DNA of 64,000 nucleotides, taken from Apricaphanius iberus. Taxonomy: Eukaryota > Chordata > Actinopteri > Cyprinodontiformes > Aphaniidae. Each line of letters opens with the position of its first letter. Position 1 is the first letter of the stretch. The stretch is taken from positions 808,501 to 872,500 of the forward strand of contig JAPXFQ010002130.1 of the NCBI GenBank assembly GCA_028564705.1, given 5' to 3'. Positions 10,521 through 21,620 of the stretch are shown one piece after another. The notes beneath the pieces were generated by a model. It did not search any database, was not told the DNA's origin, and saw nothing but the letters and a program-made list of their open reading frames with translations. Position numbers and translations under genes: made by a program.

Positions 10521-12994
10521 CATGGACCGGAAGTAGAAGGACTTGACTTAGGCTCCCCATAATACCTTGCATGGCCTGCAGCCAAATGAATCTCAGTAAG
10601 AACCTGAACCTCCCAATCAAAGAATTCAAACCAATAAACTGCACTTCCCACAAAAGATAGCAAACACCTCAAAATTCTGCATCGGTTCATCTTAGCTTCT
10701 CTTTGTGAGATGAAAAGAGGTTTTTAGTTTCTCAGGCAGCACTTTAAATGCAAAATGTATTTTTTAGGCGGGGAAAAGACGCTATTGCCAGATAAGACGG
10801 CAGTGTGTGAGCAAGAGGTTTTATGAGTTTATAACTAAAGTTTATGATACTCTCAAGACTTACTGAACAATACTGAAGTGTGTAGGCCTGACTACAGTCA
10901 GTCCTGAATTTTCTCACACGGCTGATAGACTGAGAAAAATCCTCAAGGTTTTTACTTCTTTACAACCTGAAAATTATGGTTGCTAAACAGAAAACTCCTA
11001 TAAATACTATATATATATATATATAGTGAAATCCTATAGATTGTGAAGAAAACTCCTAGTGCTGACAATCTTCAACACTTGTGTGTTTGTAGGAAAGACT
11101 GTAATTTATGGCCATTTATGATACCTTTCACAATAAAATTAGTTAGTCAAATTTATATCTGGTATCATAGTGTTAATTTTAAGACTAAGCAGGTTAAAAA
11201 AGGCTGGCTCAAAGTCATAGAAATAAAGATCTACTCCTTATGGAGAAATTATGATAGAAATACTGTATAAACTTACAGGAATAATATGCGTCCAATCACA
11301 GTGCTGGTATATTCTACATTATTCATGTATTTACTATTTGCTCCAAAATATACAGCCAAAACTACAATGTAATGGTTTAGATGAATGCATATTTACGTTG
11401 GCACAGTCAACGTACAAGCTCAACTCCAATCATACAGTCAACATACATATTAGATTTTCACAAGAGAGGCATTTCTAAGGCACTGTACATCACTAATGGT
11501 ATATTGTAAGATCTCATGGACAGTCCAGCACACAATAACTCCTGTAGCTACTTGTTTTTGTTTTTTTACATTGCTATTAAGGTGGAGCACATCAGTCATA
11601 TGGATTTGTAGTGAATTATCCCAACAGTCTTCCCTGACAGAGCAAACGTCCCATCAGACAAATCCATTTATATCTAATATAATTACCCAAACATCAGCAA
11701 GGCTAAATAGAAAACTGTTGTGAGTCATCGAAGTGAGCTTCCTAAAGAAGAAGGATGAAAGCACCCTGGTGACACAGGGCTGCACTATGTTAGGGAAATC
11801 AATTTGAAACAATTTAGTATCATCTTTGCAGCAAAAAGCCAAAAATAAAACTTCTTATAACCTGTAAAAAAAATGTGTTCTGATTTTTGGCAGTTTGGAT
11901 CTGCCTTCAGAGTTTGCTTGGGTTCATCAGAACCGCTTCAGTTAAACACTGAGCGGGATAGACAGGTTTAACAAAGTGGTAACCTGACCTCTACAATCAG
12001 CAGGTACCAGCATGACCCCCCCACTAACTCCAACTGAGTCTCATGCTGGGACTTGGAGCTAAGCTTTGTGTTGCCATAATCTTAAGGTTACCTTAGTACA
12101 ATAGCACTCATTTCATTTGACAAAGAGTTCATGATTAACATAATTATGGAGTGAAGCACACATCATTTACAGTAAACACAACGGTCGGTTCGTCACTACG
12201 GATGGGATAAACATGGTTGACCTTGGCCGGAAAGCATAGGAGAACATGGCACAGAGACAGCAGCTTCTTCTGAGAGGTTCCAGCTGACTGGACAGTCAGG
12301 TGGTCTGGCTATAAAAACACATTCAGGTGACATTAACCTTGCCACTTTGAAGCAGTAAGGCTAATCCTAAACATGAGCCCTGGTATAAAAAGTCCCCTGG
12401 GCTTTTCCATGTGGGCTGCCAACATCTACTATCAGCAGCCAATCCAAGGCTAGTTTATTGCCACACCTCCTAGACCACATGGAGAAGTTCAGACATGGTT
12501 GTTGGATTTTTTTTTTACCTCTCTGACATTAGACCATTTTTGAAAGTCGTGTATTATTGGGTGTTATTATTGTAAAATAAAGTCTGTAAATGTCAACTTT
12601 ATCAATACCACTGGATAACGACCAAAAACTGTAATTTTATATTGTCAAATACAATAAGCTAAGAATCAAATCCTTCAAATAACAAAATAATATAATCGAA
12701 TACTAATAAGGAGTCTCAAAGAAAAAGCTCATGAATAGGGTTTTAATGTGATTATTTCCATTAATGTGAACATAATAAATTGTAAAATTAACTTTTCCTC
12801 GTTTTTTTACAGCACTGTGAGGTTATGTGTTCTGAATTGCAACTTGGAACATTTTTGCTACTCTGTTCAATAGGCTTAACTTTTTGCTAATATAATATTA
12901 GCTAATGATATTCAAACATGCAACCAGAACTCCATAAAGTAGAGAGTTATGTCATTTTTAGAGCTAAAGTTCGACCTCTGGGGTCAATGAAATG
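10521..12994. other. No gene recognised; short TA run
   Basis: A (TA)n run of about 20 bp sits near 11007-11027. Several small frames (10435-10690 minus, 11043-11723 plus) lack motifs. I see no family-level repeat here. Confidence 0.35.
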
Positions 12995-13132
12995 CATCAA
13001 TACCCTTCAAGCACGGCTGTGGCTATCATGTAGTTTACCACCTTCAGCATTTGAATGTAAGCATGAATGATTAGTGTAAAGCACTTTGTAGTCCTCTTAC
13101 TGAAAAAACGATATACAAATTCAGGCCCTTTA
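12995..13132 (+). repeat. SINE copy, same family as 6010-6185
   Basis: CACGGCTGTGGCTATCATGT, AGTTTACCACCTTCAGCATT, TGAATGTAAGCATGAATGAT, TAAAGCACTTTGTAGTCCTC and ATACAAATTCAGGCCCTTTA follow the same block order as the copy near 6.1 kb. Non-coding. Confidence 0.6.
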
Positions 13133-13439
13133 TCAAAAAATAAAATCCTACATGACAACTAGTTACGTAAGTATGGGTCATTAAGAACGCCCTTGCAACC
13201 AGAAACCACTTTTGTTATTCAGGTAGTTTCTTTCCTCAGAAACCTTTAGGTGGATTTGCAGCTAGATGTAATTAAATGTCACTATTCTCTTAAGCTTAGA
13301 CAGCAGTTTCTTATGCCTAACCACAATTATAAGATGAAATTATAAATTAAGTCTATGAGCCTGCGTACATGTTCCCAGAGGCTACTGCTTTTCAGAAAAG
13401 AAAAAAAAGACAACATGTAGACCGTGTCAATGGAACTCT

Positions 13440-14290
13440 TTAGAACCATTTTATAAGAGAAACTTCAAAATAGAATGGGAACACTGTAAGGCTCCTGGGC
13501 TTGGCTACAGGACGTGGCCACATCTGGCCAGCATGGCATCCACCACATACTGTAATAAACCCGCACAATGTCGTTTTTACACTCGACTTTGTGTACACAC
13601 TCAACAGAACACATAATGATGTTAGCATTAAGATAGAGGTAGATCTGTTTTGTTTGTTCAGCAAATCCCACAGATGCTTGACTGGATTTAGGTCTGTGGA
13701 TAAGTAGTGTAGGTAAACACAGCACAACGAACTTCTTGGTTGCATCCCCGAAGCAGTTTTACTTTTAATGGAAATATGCAACATCCTGCTGAAAGAGGCC
13801 ACGAACAGGTCCGAAGCATTGGTTGGTAGGTGGTACGTGTAACATCCATATGTCAGGACCCAAGGTCTTTCCAGAAGAGCGTTGCCTTTCTTCCACCAAT
13901 TCTTCCACGTTCTACCAATAATTCATCCTAGTAAGGTATATTCCCAAGGTAAGCAACAGGAGCTTCAGACATTCACATGCTTGTTGGCGATTTCAGTGGT
14001 GGACAGAGGTCAACATGGCCACCCATACTGGTGGCCACACAGGATTGGCCTTTGTTCCTCATGTAATTCTGCAAGCCTTGACTATGTCAACACTTCACAA
14101 GAGTTCCTTCTCTGGGCAACATAGATACTGACTGTTGCAGACCCTGGAACATCCTTAGAAGAGCTAAAGTTTTGGAGACAGCCCAGATATTGAGCTATTC
14201 GTTTGACTCTGGTAAAACTCACTTGAATTATTTCTCTCACACCATTTTCTGGTTCTAAAAGTACTTCGGACAATGCAACCAAGAGCACCC
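13440..14290 (-). pseudogene. Heavily decayed Tc1/mariner-like transposase
   Basis: On the minus strand the carboxy end (13640-13730) reads YLSTDLNPVKHLWDLLNK, the counterpart of the PDLNPIE-LW signature of Tc1 transposases, with the catalytic glutamate position now K. Toward 14100-14290 the minus strand shows the remembered helix-turn-helix region of a teleost Tc1-like family: reversed TTTTGGAGACAG, AGATACTGACTGTTGCAGAC and GTGGTGGACAGAGGTCAACA. The frame is broken many times. An end fragment that I assign to the same family occurs at 20.5-20.7 kb. It is a relic; the family identity rests on memory. Confidence 0.6.
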
Positions 14291-16028
14291 TTTTTAAAAA
14301 GAACTTTAATTCATTAAAACTGACTAACCCTAACCCTTATGAGTGTTTCCATGGTACAGCTGTATAACTAAGATCATTAAGTCAGCAGAAGTTGAGCGGT
14401 AACTTCTCCTACTGCCAACTGTTGACCAAGGTCTCCACAGTGGCTGAGAGTGTGTGAGATTGATAGATTTCAGCCATAAAACTACAACTAATAATTATAT
14501 CAGAGCAAATTCATTCTCAACTTATACAATATAACTACAAGGTCCATGAGAGACGCAGGTGGACTTTTTGTCTTTATCCATGCTTGGACAATAAACAAGC
14601 CTCCAGTTACTAGGTGGCAGCAGTGCTTAAACTAATCAACAGGCTGCCTGTTCAACCCAGTAGAAGAAGTAGTCCACACAGACACACCGGGGACAGCGCT
14701 GATGGGGTAGGGCTCCATGAAGTTCACAATGTGGAAGAGGTAGACGGAATCGTGGAATCCAACAAAAAAAATACATAATTAAACGCTGTTTTTGTAGTGT
14801 TGCTGTGGCTGCTTGCAAAGGAACGATACCAGCACGGTTTTCTGTTCGTCTTTTAGATGAAAAGTCAAGTCTTTACTCGTTCATTGTAGCGGCCAAAGCC
14901 GTTTCAAACAACTGGTGTTCATCTGTAGCCATCTGTCAATGTTTATTAAATGATTCCGGACATAGCAGCACTGTTGTCATCAGTTTAGCTGGCCCTCCTA
15001 CATCAGATACACCGATTTGATTGGTTTCCCGAGTTGCTCACGTAATGCAACAATTAATTGCTCAATGTCAGAGATTCTTGCAGAGACAATTCAAATTTTG
15101 CTCTTGCGAGACCTCTGGATTTCAGGGTAAAAAAAACTCTGACATGTCATGAACTTCAGTGAAGTCTGAAAAAGAATTAGGAAATAAAAATTAACAAAGG
15201 TCCCGCTCATTATGGAAGTGAGCATGAGGGTTTACTGTATCCAGGTCCCTTTATGATAAATGTTTTGAGCTGAGTTCAACTAAAGACTTTTTAAAGAGAG
15301 ATTTTATTAGAAAATTTTCTATGAAATTGTTGCAGAGTTTCCAGATCGTAAGTATTGGCCCGATACCAGCATCCATAGTTTTAGTTAGTTATTAATAATA
15401 ACAGGGAAATGCTTGAACTATTGTTTAGACATTTAAAAATAATTGTGAATAACAGTAAATGTGGGTCTCCTTGGATATTGATTTGGTTAATTGTTTTATT
15501 TTACTCTGTAATTACACAATTTTTGTGTTAATAAATATGATCAGAAAGCAAAAAATGAAGATAAAAAACAAGAAAAATAGAAAAAGTGGAATTTGAGGAA
15601 AAAAAATACAACAGTTTGTAAAATAATTCAGTGGATTTCTTCGGGCTCTATAGAAGTTTGTGACACTGAAAAGAAAGAAGTGGAAGTGATGGATGCAAAA
15701 AAGTTATTTTTATTTACCTTTTTTGAAAAGGAAAAAGCTAATGAAGCTGTAACCAATGTTTATCATTTAAACATTTTTTGAATGTTATTTTGTTGTTTAA
15801 AAATGCACATCCCAGTGAATCATTTGAGCTTTTTCTCTCCTGACAATCACATACAGAGCAGTCTTAATTAAATGCTACCCATTGAATTAATAAACTGAAG
15901 TTGGATATAGTGTTAAGACTTAGAACAAAAGAAAAAAATATGTAGTTGCTACAGATTATTTTATTAACATGCTTTGATAATCAGGAGATAGTATGTGATA
16001 AGGACAATAGATGTTAGCAGTGGTTATA
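14291..16028. other. No gene; one hAT-family end fragment
   Basis: 15297-15375 contains TTTCTATGAAATTGTTGCAG, AGTTTCCAGATCGTAAGTAT and TGGCCCGATACCAGCAT, matching the right half of the hAT-like short element at 19595-19908. The rest of the segment, including 14520-15060, has no motif I can assign. The frame at 15593-15781 is lysine-rich and AT-driven. Confidence 0.4.
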
Positions 16029-16216
16029 TGTGGAACGCCAAAGTGTTCAAAATTAAATAAATAAATACAACATTATGAAACAAATATCACCATGAATAAA
16101 TATTGAATAAAAATATAATGTGACAATGAAATTATTAAAAACTGAAATAATTTCAAATGCAACGCCGATTTTTTGAAATATTTTTCATAATTTTTTTATT
16201 TTAGATTATAAACTTG

Positions 16217-16220
<4 letters not shown>

Positions 16221-16296
<76 letters not shown>
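16221..16296. repeat. (AT)n microsatellite
   Basis: About 38 uninterrupted AT units lie inside the left arm of the fold-back element. The 85-residue frame at 16214-16471 begins with an isoleucine-tyrosine run encoded by this repeat and is not a gene. Confidence 0.95.
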
Positions 16297-16298
<2 letters not shown>

Positions 16299-17410
16299 TT
16301 AAATATTTATTTCCCTGCAATTTACTTCATAATAATATAAATTATTTCAAGACATTTTTATTTAATTCAATGAGTTTTTATTCCAGTCTCTCTTTTTCCC
16401 AAAGTCAGGTTTTATTTCATAATGAGGTTTTTCATAATGGTATTTATTTCAAAAAGCCATTTAAGAACTGAAGTCGTCCGTCAGCCAATCAGAATCAGCG
16501 GTTGAGACCTGGACGCTGATTGGCTGGAACTAAGATTAGTCTTCCTGGATAGCCCTCGTTGTGGCTCTGTGAGCAGCTAGCAGCATGCTAAGTAAAGGGT
16601 CGGAGCTGCAGGAACTTTGTTCAGCTCTGGTTGCTCCATCAGGTCATATTGAGAGGAATAACTTATCATGAACCGTTTCAGAGACCCATCTTGATTCGTC
16701 TGGATGATATAATCTGAAATGATCCCAGGTTCAGCTCTCAGCTGTCTGACAGTAGCACTGGAGTTCTGCTGTTATCTTTTCTGTTTTGTCCAGCACAACT
16801 AGGAGGAGACGGGAGAGGAAGCCCTGGTTGGTTGTTAGCTACAGTCAGTTAAAGGAAGATTATTTAAACGTGTTCTGTGTTATTTCTGAAATGTTTTAAT
16901 GATCGTACCAAATAGCCAACCTGAGTCTCTTTCCCCAGTCTAATCACGGGCATGGGGCCCTGAGCAGCTTTACACCTAGAACACTGGAGCAGCACCGGCT
17001 GTTTGGATCAGACATCCCCATTACAAAAGTGATCAAATATTCTGCCAGTATTATAAGAATTATAAAGCCATACATAAAATCCTAAAGGCATTCAAATTCA
17101 ATAACAGTATTAAACGACTTAAACCGGTCCTCGCCATTTTCCTCCTGCAGGAACATCATGTTTAAGCACCAACCAATCAGCATCCAGGTCCCATCAGCTA
17201 ATTCTGATTGGCTGGCTAAGACATTATGTTAAATGGCATTTTGAAATAAATACACCATTATGAAAAAACCCTATTATGAAATAAAAGCTAACTTTGTAAA
17301 AAAAAAAAAGAGAGATTTTTGAATAAAAACTGATTATATTAAATAAAAAAACTAAAAATAAATTATAGTATGAAAAAAATGGCAGCGGAACAAATATTTA
17401 ATTAAATATA

Positions 17411-19028
17411 CACTACCGTTCAAAAGTTTGGGGTCACATTGAAATGTCCTTATTTTTGAAGGAAAAGCACTGTACTTTTCAATGAAGATAACTTTAAACT
17501 AGTCTTAACTTTAAAGAAACACACGCTATACATTGCTAATGTGGTAAATGACTATTCTAGCTGCAAATGTCTGGTTTTTGGTGCAATATCTACATAGGTG
17601 TATAGAGGCCCATTTCCAGCAACTATCACTCCAGTGTTCTAATGGTACAATGTGTTTGCTCATTGGCTCAGAAGGCTAATTGATGATTAGAAAACCCTTG
17701 TGCAATCATGTTCACACATCTGAAAACAGTTTAGCTCGGTACAGAAGCTACAAAACTGACCTTCCTTTGAGCAGATTGAGTTTCTGGAGCATCACATTTG
17801 TGGGGTCAATTAAACGCTCAAAATGGCCAGAAAAAGAGAACTTTCATCTGAAACTCGACAGTCTATTCTTGTTCTTAGAAATGAAGGCTATTCCATGCGA
17901 GAAATTGCTAAGAAATTGAAGATTTCCTACAACGGTGTGTACTACTCCCTTCAGAGGACAGCACAAACAGGCTCTAACCAGAGTAGAAAAAGAAGTGGGA
18001 GGCCGCGTTGCACAACTGAGCAAGAAGATAAGTACATTAGAGTCTCTAGTTTGAGAAACAGACGCCTCACAGGTCCCCAACTGGCATCTTCATTAAATAG
18101 TACCCGCAAAACACCAGTGTCAACATCTACAGTGAAGAGGCGGCTGCGGGATTCTGGGCTTCAGGGCAGAGTGGCAAAGAAAAAGCCATATCTGAGACTG
18201 GCCAATAAAAGAAAAAGATTAAGATGGGCAAAAGAACACAGACATTGGACAGAGGAAGACTGGAAAAAAGTGCTGTGGACGGATGAATCCAAGTTTGAGG
18301 TGTTTGGATCACAAAGAAGAACGTTTGTGAGACGCAGAACAACTGAAAAGATGCTGGAAGAATGCCTGACGCCATCTGTTAAGCATGGTGGAGGTAATGT
18401 GATGGTCTGGGGTTGCTTTGGTGCTGGTAAGGTGGGAGATTTGTACAGGGTAAAAGGGATTCTGAATAAGGAAGGCTATCACTCCATTTTGCAACGCCAT
18501 GCCATACCCAGTGGACAGCGCTTGATTGGAGCCAATTTCATCCTACAACAGGACAATGACCCAAAACACACCTCGAAATTGTGCAAGAACTATTTAGAGA
18601 AGAAGCAGGCAGCTGGTATTCTATCGGTAATGGAGTGGCCAGCGCAGTCACCAGATTTGAACCCCGTTGAGCTGTTGTGGGAGCAGCTTGACCGTATGGT
18701 ACGCAAGAAGTGCCCATCCAACCAATCCAAATTGTGGGAGCTGCTTCTAGAAGCGTGGGGTGCAATTTCTCCAGATTACCTCAACAAATTAACAGCTAGA
18801 ATGCCAAAGGTCTGCAATGCTGTAATTGCTGCAAATGGAGGATTCTTTGATGAAAGCAAAGTTTGATGTAAAAACAATCTTATTTCAAATAAAAATCATT
18901 ATTTCTAACCTTGTCAATGTCTTGACTCTATTTTTTATTCATTTCACAACGTATGGTGGTGAATAATTGTGACTTTTCATAGAAAACACAAAATTGTTTG
19001 GGTGACCCCAAACTTTTGAACGGTAGTG
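17411..19028 (+). mobile_element. Complete Tc1/mariner element, DD38E type (Intruder-like)
   Basis: The left terminus starts CACTACCGTTCAAAAGTTTG and the right terminus is its exact inverse; the perfect inverted repeat is 27 bp (17411-17437 and 19002-19028). TA flanks both sides (17409-17410 and 19029-19030), the standard Tc1/mariner target. Total length is 1618 bp with one intact transposase. An internal TGTGGGGTCAATTAAA near 17800 may be an inner binding repeat, as in inverted-repeat/direct-repeat Tc1 elements. It lies within the right arm of a fold-back element, so it arrived later. Perfect ends and an open frame indicate a recent copy, possibly still mobile. Confidence 0.93.
17823..18866 (+). 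CDS. Tc1-family transposase, intact, DD38E catalytic triad
   Basis: This nuclear cut-and-paste transposase would bind the terminal repeats of its own element and insert at TA. The 347-residue frame is uninterrupted. Residues 1-115 form the paired-like DNA-binding region: the first helix-turn-helix is around 7-45 (SSETRQSILVLRNEGYSMRE), a GRPR minor-groove hook is at 59-62, and the second is around 75-112. A basic stretch (ANKRKRLRWAK, 127-137) could support nuclear import. The catalytic domain has D154 (LWTDESKFEVFG), the KHGGGNVMVWGCF signature at 188-199, D244 (QQDNDPKHTS) and E283 (SPDLNPVELLW). Thirty-eight residues separate D244 and E283, against 34 in classical Tc1; four extra residues lie in the segment LEKKQAAGILSVMEWP. 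Length is normal for the group. I chose the ATG at 17823 because it places the first helix at the usual position. From memory, a DD38E sister family of Tc1 named Intruder has been described. Confidence 0.95.
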   Translation: MARKRELSSETRQSILVLRNEGYSMREIAKKLKISYNGVYYSLQRTAQTGSNQSRKRSGRPRCTTEQEDKYIRVSSLRNRRLTGPQLASSLNSTRKTPVSTSTVKRRLRDSGLQGRVAKKKPYLRLANKRKRLRWAKEHRHWTEEDWKKVLWTDESKFEVFGSQRRTFVRRRTTEKMLEECLTPSVKHGGGNVMVWGCFGAGKVGDLYRVKGILNKEGYHSILQRHAIPSGQRLIGANFILQQDNDPKHTSKLCKNYLEKKQAAGILSVMEWPAQSPDLNPVELLWEQLDRMVRKKCPSNQSKLWELLLEAWGAISPDYLNKLTARMPKVCNAVIAANGGFFDESKV

Positions 19029-19594
19029 TATATAAAATAATACTAATACATATTGTAAAATTAAAATATATGATATAAATAGTGGGCATTGCATTTTAAC
19101 AGAATTCCTTTTTTGACTATTTCATTGTCACATTAAATATTTACTTAATATTAATTCATGCTGATATTTATTTCATAATGTTTTATTTATTTATTTACTT
19201 TTGAACACTTTGGTGTTCCATAGTTATAGAGCTAACATGGTTTCCACTGTGCATGTCATTGCAAATGCAGATATATTTAGTGTTTGAACAATCAAAATAG
19301 ATACTTTTAAGCATTCTTAGATGAACTCTAAAGTATTTGTAGAGTTTAGCTATTTGCAGACAGTTTTGATCCCTAATAATACCAGGTTACTGTAACTGTA
19401 ACAAGCTTTAAAACTTTAGCAACCTTTAATTCACTGACACAGACTTCCATTTTCTGTCACGTTTGAGGTGAGAGGCGTGACATCTGCACATGGGGATAAA
19501 CTCCACTTGTTCTTCAGCTCATGTCACAGCATTTACACTGGGGAACTGAACACAAATAACTTCTAAGTCAGAGGAAGTGTGTAACATTTACAGA

Positions 19595-19908
19595 TAGGGA
19601 TGCAACAATGCTGCTTTTTAAAAACTGATACAATACCGATACTTGGATCTGAGTACTTGCTGATACCGAGTACCATTGCTGATACTTCTACCAACCAAAG
19701 CAATGCAATGAATTGGAAGACAGGTTTTATTTTCTTCTCTGCTTGTTACAACATATAAGGGTATATTAGATAAAAATTTCAAGTGAAAAATACAACTTTT
19801 CTGTGAAATTATCGCATAGTTTTGAAATTTTAAGTATTGGTTTCATGGTATCACTTAACTAATGGTATCGGCCCAAATACCAGTATTGGTATTGGTGCAT
19901 CATTCCTA
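19595..19908. mobile_element. hAT-like short non-autonomous element
   Basis: The ends are TAGGGATGCAACAATGCTGC and, reversed, TAGGAATGATGCACCAATAC. Flanks TTTACAGA (19587-19594) and TTGACAGA (19909-19916) are an 8-bp duplication with one mismatch, as expected for hAT. The interior is rich in GATAC words (CAATACCGATACTTGGATCT) and has no coding sequence. Related copies or pieces lie at 15297-15375, 43447-43620 and 47710-48108. Confidence 0.75.
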
Positions 19909-20489
19909 TTGACAGATATTTAATAATCAAAAACAAATGTTTTAAATAAGCATAAATCAGGCACAAACGGCAATGGTTTTTCAAAAAACTGAAAAAATTA
20001 TCTAGTAATAGTTTGGCCTTTTTTATAACTCAGAACATGAGCTGTTTATATTTCTATAACTATTTTAATAGTTTACACACCAAATAAAATTCATTTTGTA
20101 TTAATATGCACAGTGGAAACTGTGAAAAAACTACTGCAGAAGTGAATATCTACAGTCTCCTTTATTTCCACTCTGGGGAATACAGCCAATCAGCTGCAAG
20201 TAATGAATGCCACTTCTGGACTGGATGCTCCAGAACTGCCAGCCAACAGCATGTGAAGCAACATTGGATTTAGGTATTCTACCCACCCAAGCTGCAGTTT
20301 CTATAGAATATTATGGAAAATTCAGTGAATAGGTGATTTTTTCTCAAATAATTTGGAGGACCAAGTGGGGATCCACTGTATACCCCTGATACCAGTTAAG
20401 AATCTTCATTGTATTCATTTCCACTGCATTAAAAAACAATCAACCAACCAACCAGTTGGATACGCTTTAAATTTTATTTTCTAAAACAT

Positions 20490-20670
20490 TCCAGCAAAGG
20501 GTCCCTTTAAATGGTTAAAAAATAAAGATTCTGCTGCTTAAAACATGAAAAAGGACACAATGTCCAGTTTCTGCCTGACATATCCCACCCACTAAATAAT
20601 GGTGCCATACTAAAAAAATAATCTACATTATTCAAGTCACCTGTCAGAGGTTATTATGTAATGTCTGAAT
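20490..20670. mobile_element. Tc1-like terminal fragment
   Basis: TGCCTGACATATCCCACCCA, CTAAATAATGGTGCCATACT, AAGTCACCTGTCAGAGGTTA and TTATGTAATGTCTGAATATA follow the remembered terminal region of the teleost Tc1-like family to which I assign the relic at 13.4-14.3 kb. No transposase sequence is attached. Confidence 0.45.
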
Positions 20671-21139
20671 ATAATATCATATAGTAGAGATGTGAGGATA
20701 AACTTTCTGCTTCATTGATTATATATCCTGCATTTACAACTTACAGCCACAGTGGCCGCTGTTGAGTATCATCAGCAGAGTGACGTCATGATGCTCAGAC
20801 ACACTACATGTATGTATAAAACAAATGTTGTTTAGTCCATGTTATGCTCTCTAACACGACCTGCGGCCCTAACTCTAAAGGTCAGTAAGACGGTTGTCCC
20901 CCCGAGACGTGACTACTTCTGACCAGATGTACAGCATCCTGCATCTGTGACAACCTGCTGCTTGGAAACTAGTCATCACATCCTGTCACGGTGGGAAACT
21001 CTCCTCTGGAGTTCTCTACACACGGCTCGGAAGCAATGGAAATCTCCAGCTGTAAATAGTAGCAACAGGAAGCGTTGATTCCTTAAGTGAGCGCTGCGGC
21101 TAAATCGTATGATGCTGCTGATGTAAGGACAGGGACCGG
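20671..21139. other. No feature recognised
   Basis: Non-coding, becoming richer in GC and CpG toward the right, where a CpG-rich block begins. Confidence 0.35.
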
Positions 21140-21620
21140 ATAAAGCCAGTTTTAATTCCCCATGGCCTGTGTAGGGCTATAAACCGAGGGCGGCTTGAAA
21201 ATTCAAACACTCAGATGTCCGCCTTTCTCTGCGGGGACCTGAACGCATCGAAAAATGTCTTCAGGCATCTAACAAGGACACACAACCGGTTTCCGTCCGC
21301 ATCTACTCCAGATCACCTGCGTCCTAAAACAAGCCGAAAGCTCTGTTAACATCCCGGGCACGCGGCGCACTCTTCCACCGTTACCTTGCTGATGAAATGT
21401 AGACGTCCGCGTGCGTTTTCGCGCCGCCTGCCGTGCTGCGTGACCTTGCGGCGCAAAGATGCGTGTGTCCGTGGGAACGAGTGGATGCGGCTGGGAGTTT
21501 CCTGAGAGTGGCTGGAGGCGGCGGAGCTGGTGATGGTGCTGGTGCTGCCCATGTGCTGCCGCGCTGCGGAGGGCGGTGCTGCGCTGCGGTGCGCTGTGCT
21601 CACCGGACTCTGGTGCGGAT
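21140..21620 (-). promoter_or_regulatory. CpG-rich patch, possible gene promoter and 5' exon region
   Basis: This is the densest run of CpG in the window (for example CGCGTGCGTTTTCGCGCCGC, GCCGCGCTGCGGAGGGCGG) against an AT-rich background. Teleost CpG-rich patches of this size often mark transcription starts. A possible minus-strand first coding exon lies inside it. No TATA box stands out. No further exon of the same gene is recognisable to the left, so if this is a start, the first intron runs a long way or out of the window. Confidence 0.45.
21385..21552 (-). CDS. Possible first coding exon of an unrecognised host gene
   Basis: On the minus strand an ATG at 21552-21550 opens MGSTSTITSSAASSHSQETP, followed by SRIHSFPRTHASLRRKVTQH, a basic GRRRENARGRLHF and then ISK at 21385. 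Immediately after comes GTAACG, an acceptable splice donor (AAG|GTAACG). An upstream in-frame ATG at 21603 would add 17 residues. The start MGS followed by serine/threonine-rich sequence could be an N-myristoylation signal; this is inference. I do not recognise the protein. The exon is supported only by the CpG context, the open frame and the donor. It could be chance in GC-rich DNA, where stop codons are rare. Confidence 0.3.

Larger units (their letters stand above)
16029..19222. mobile_element. Long fold-back (inverted-repeat) element, split by a Tc1-type insertion
   Basis: The ends are TGTGGAACGCCAAAGTGTTC (left) and, reversed, TATGGAACACCAAAGTGTTC (right). The arms stay collinear for hundreds of bases: 16029-16537 pairs with 19222-19031 plus 17408-17163. 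Matching blocks include AACATTATGAAA, AATGTGACAATGAAAT, TTTTATTTCATAATG, TTTCATAATGGTATTTATTT and CAGCCAATCAGAATCAGC. GTTATA flanks both ends (16023-16028 and 19223-19228) as a possible 6-bp duplication. The unpaired core, 16538-17162, is richer in GC and carries no transposase. Without the Tc1-type insertion the element would be about 1.57 kb. It is non-autonomous and its superfamily is not established. Confidence 0.7.

Noticed and set aside
16214..16471. 85-residue frame beginning with an isoleucine-tyrosine run
   Set aside because: The run is encoded by the AT microsatellite; the remainder is AT-rich fold-back arm.
17844..18765. Minus-strand frames inside the DD38E transposase
   Set aside because: They lie wholly within the intact plus-strand transposase and are shadows of it.
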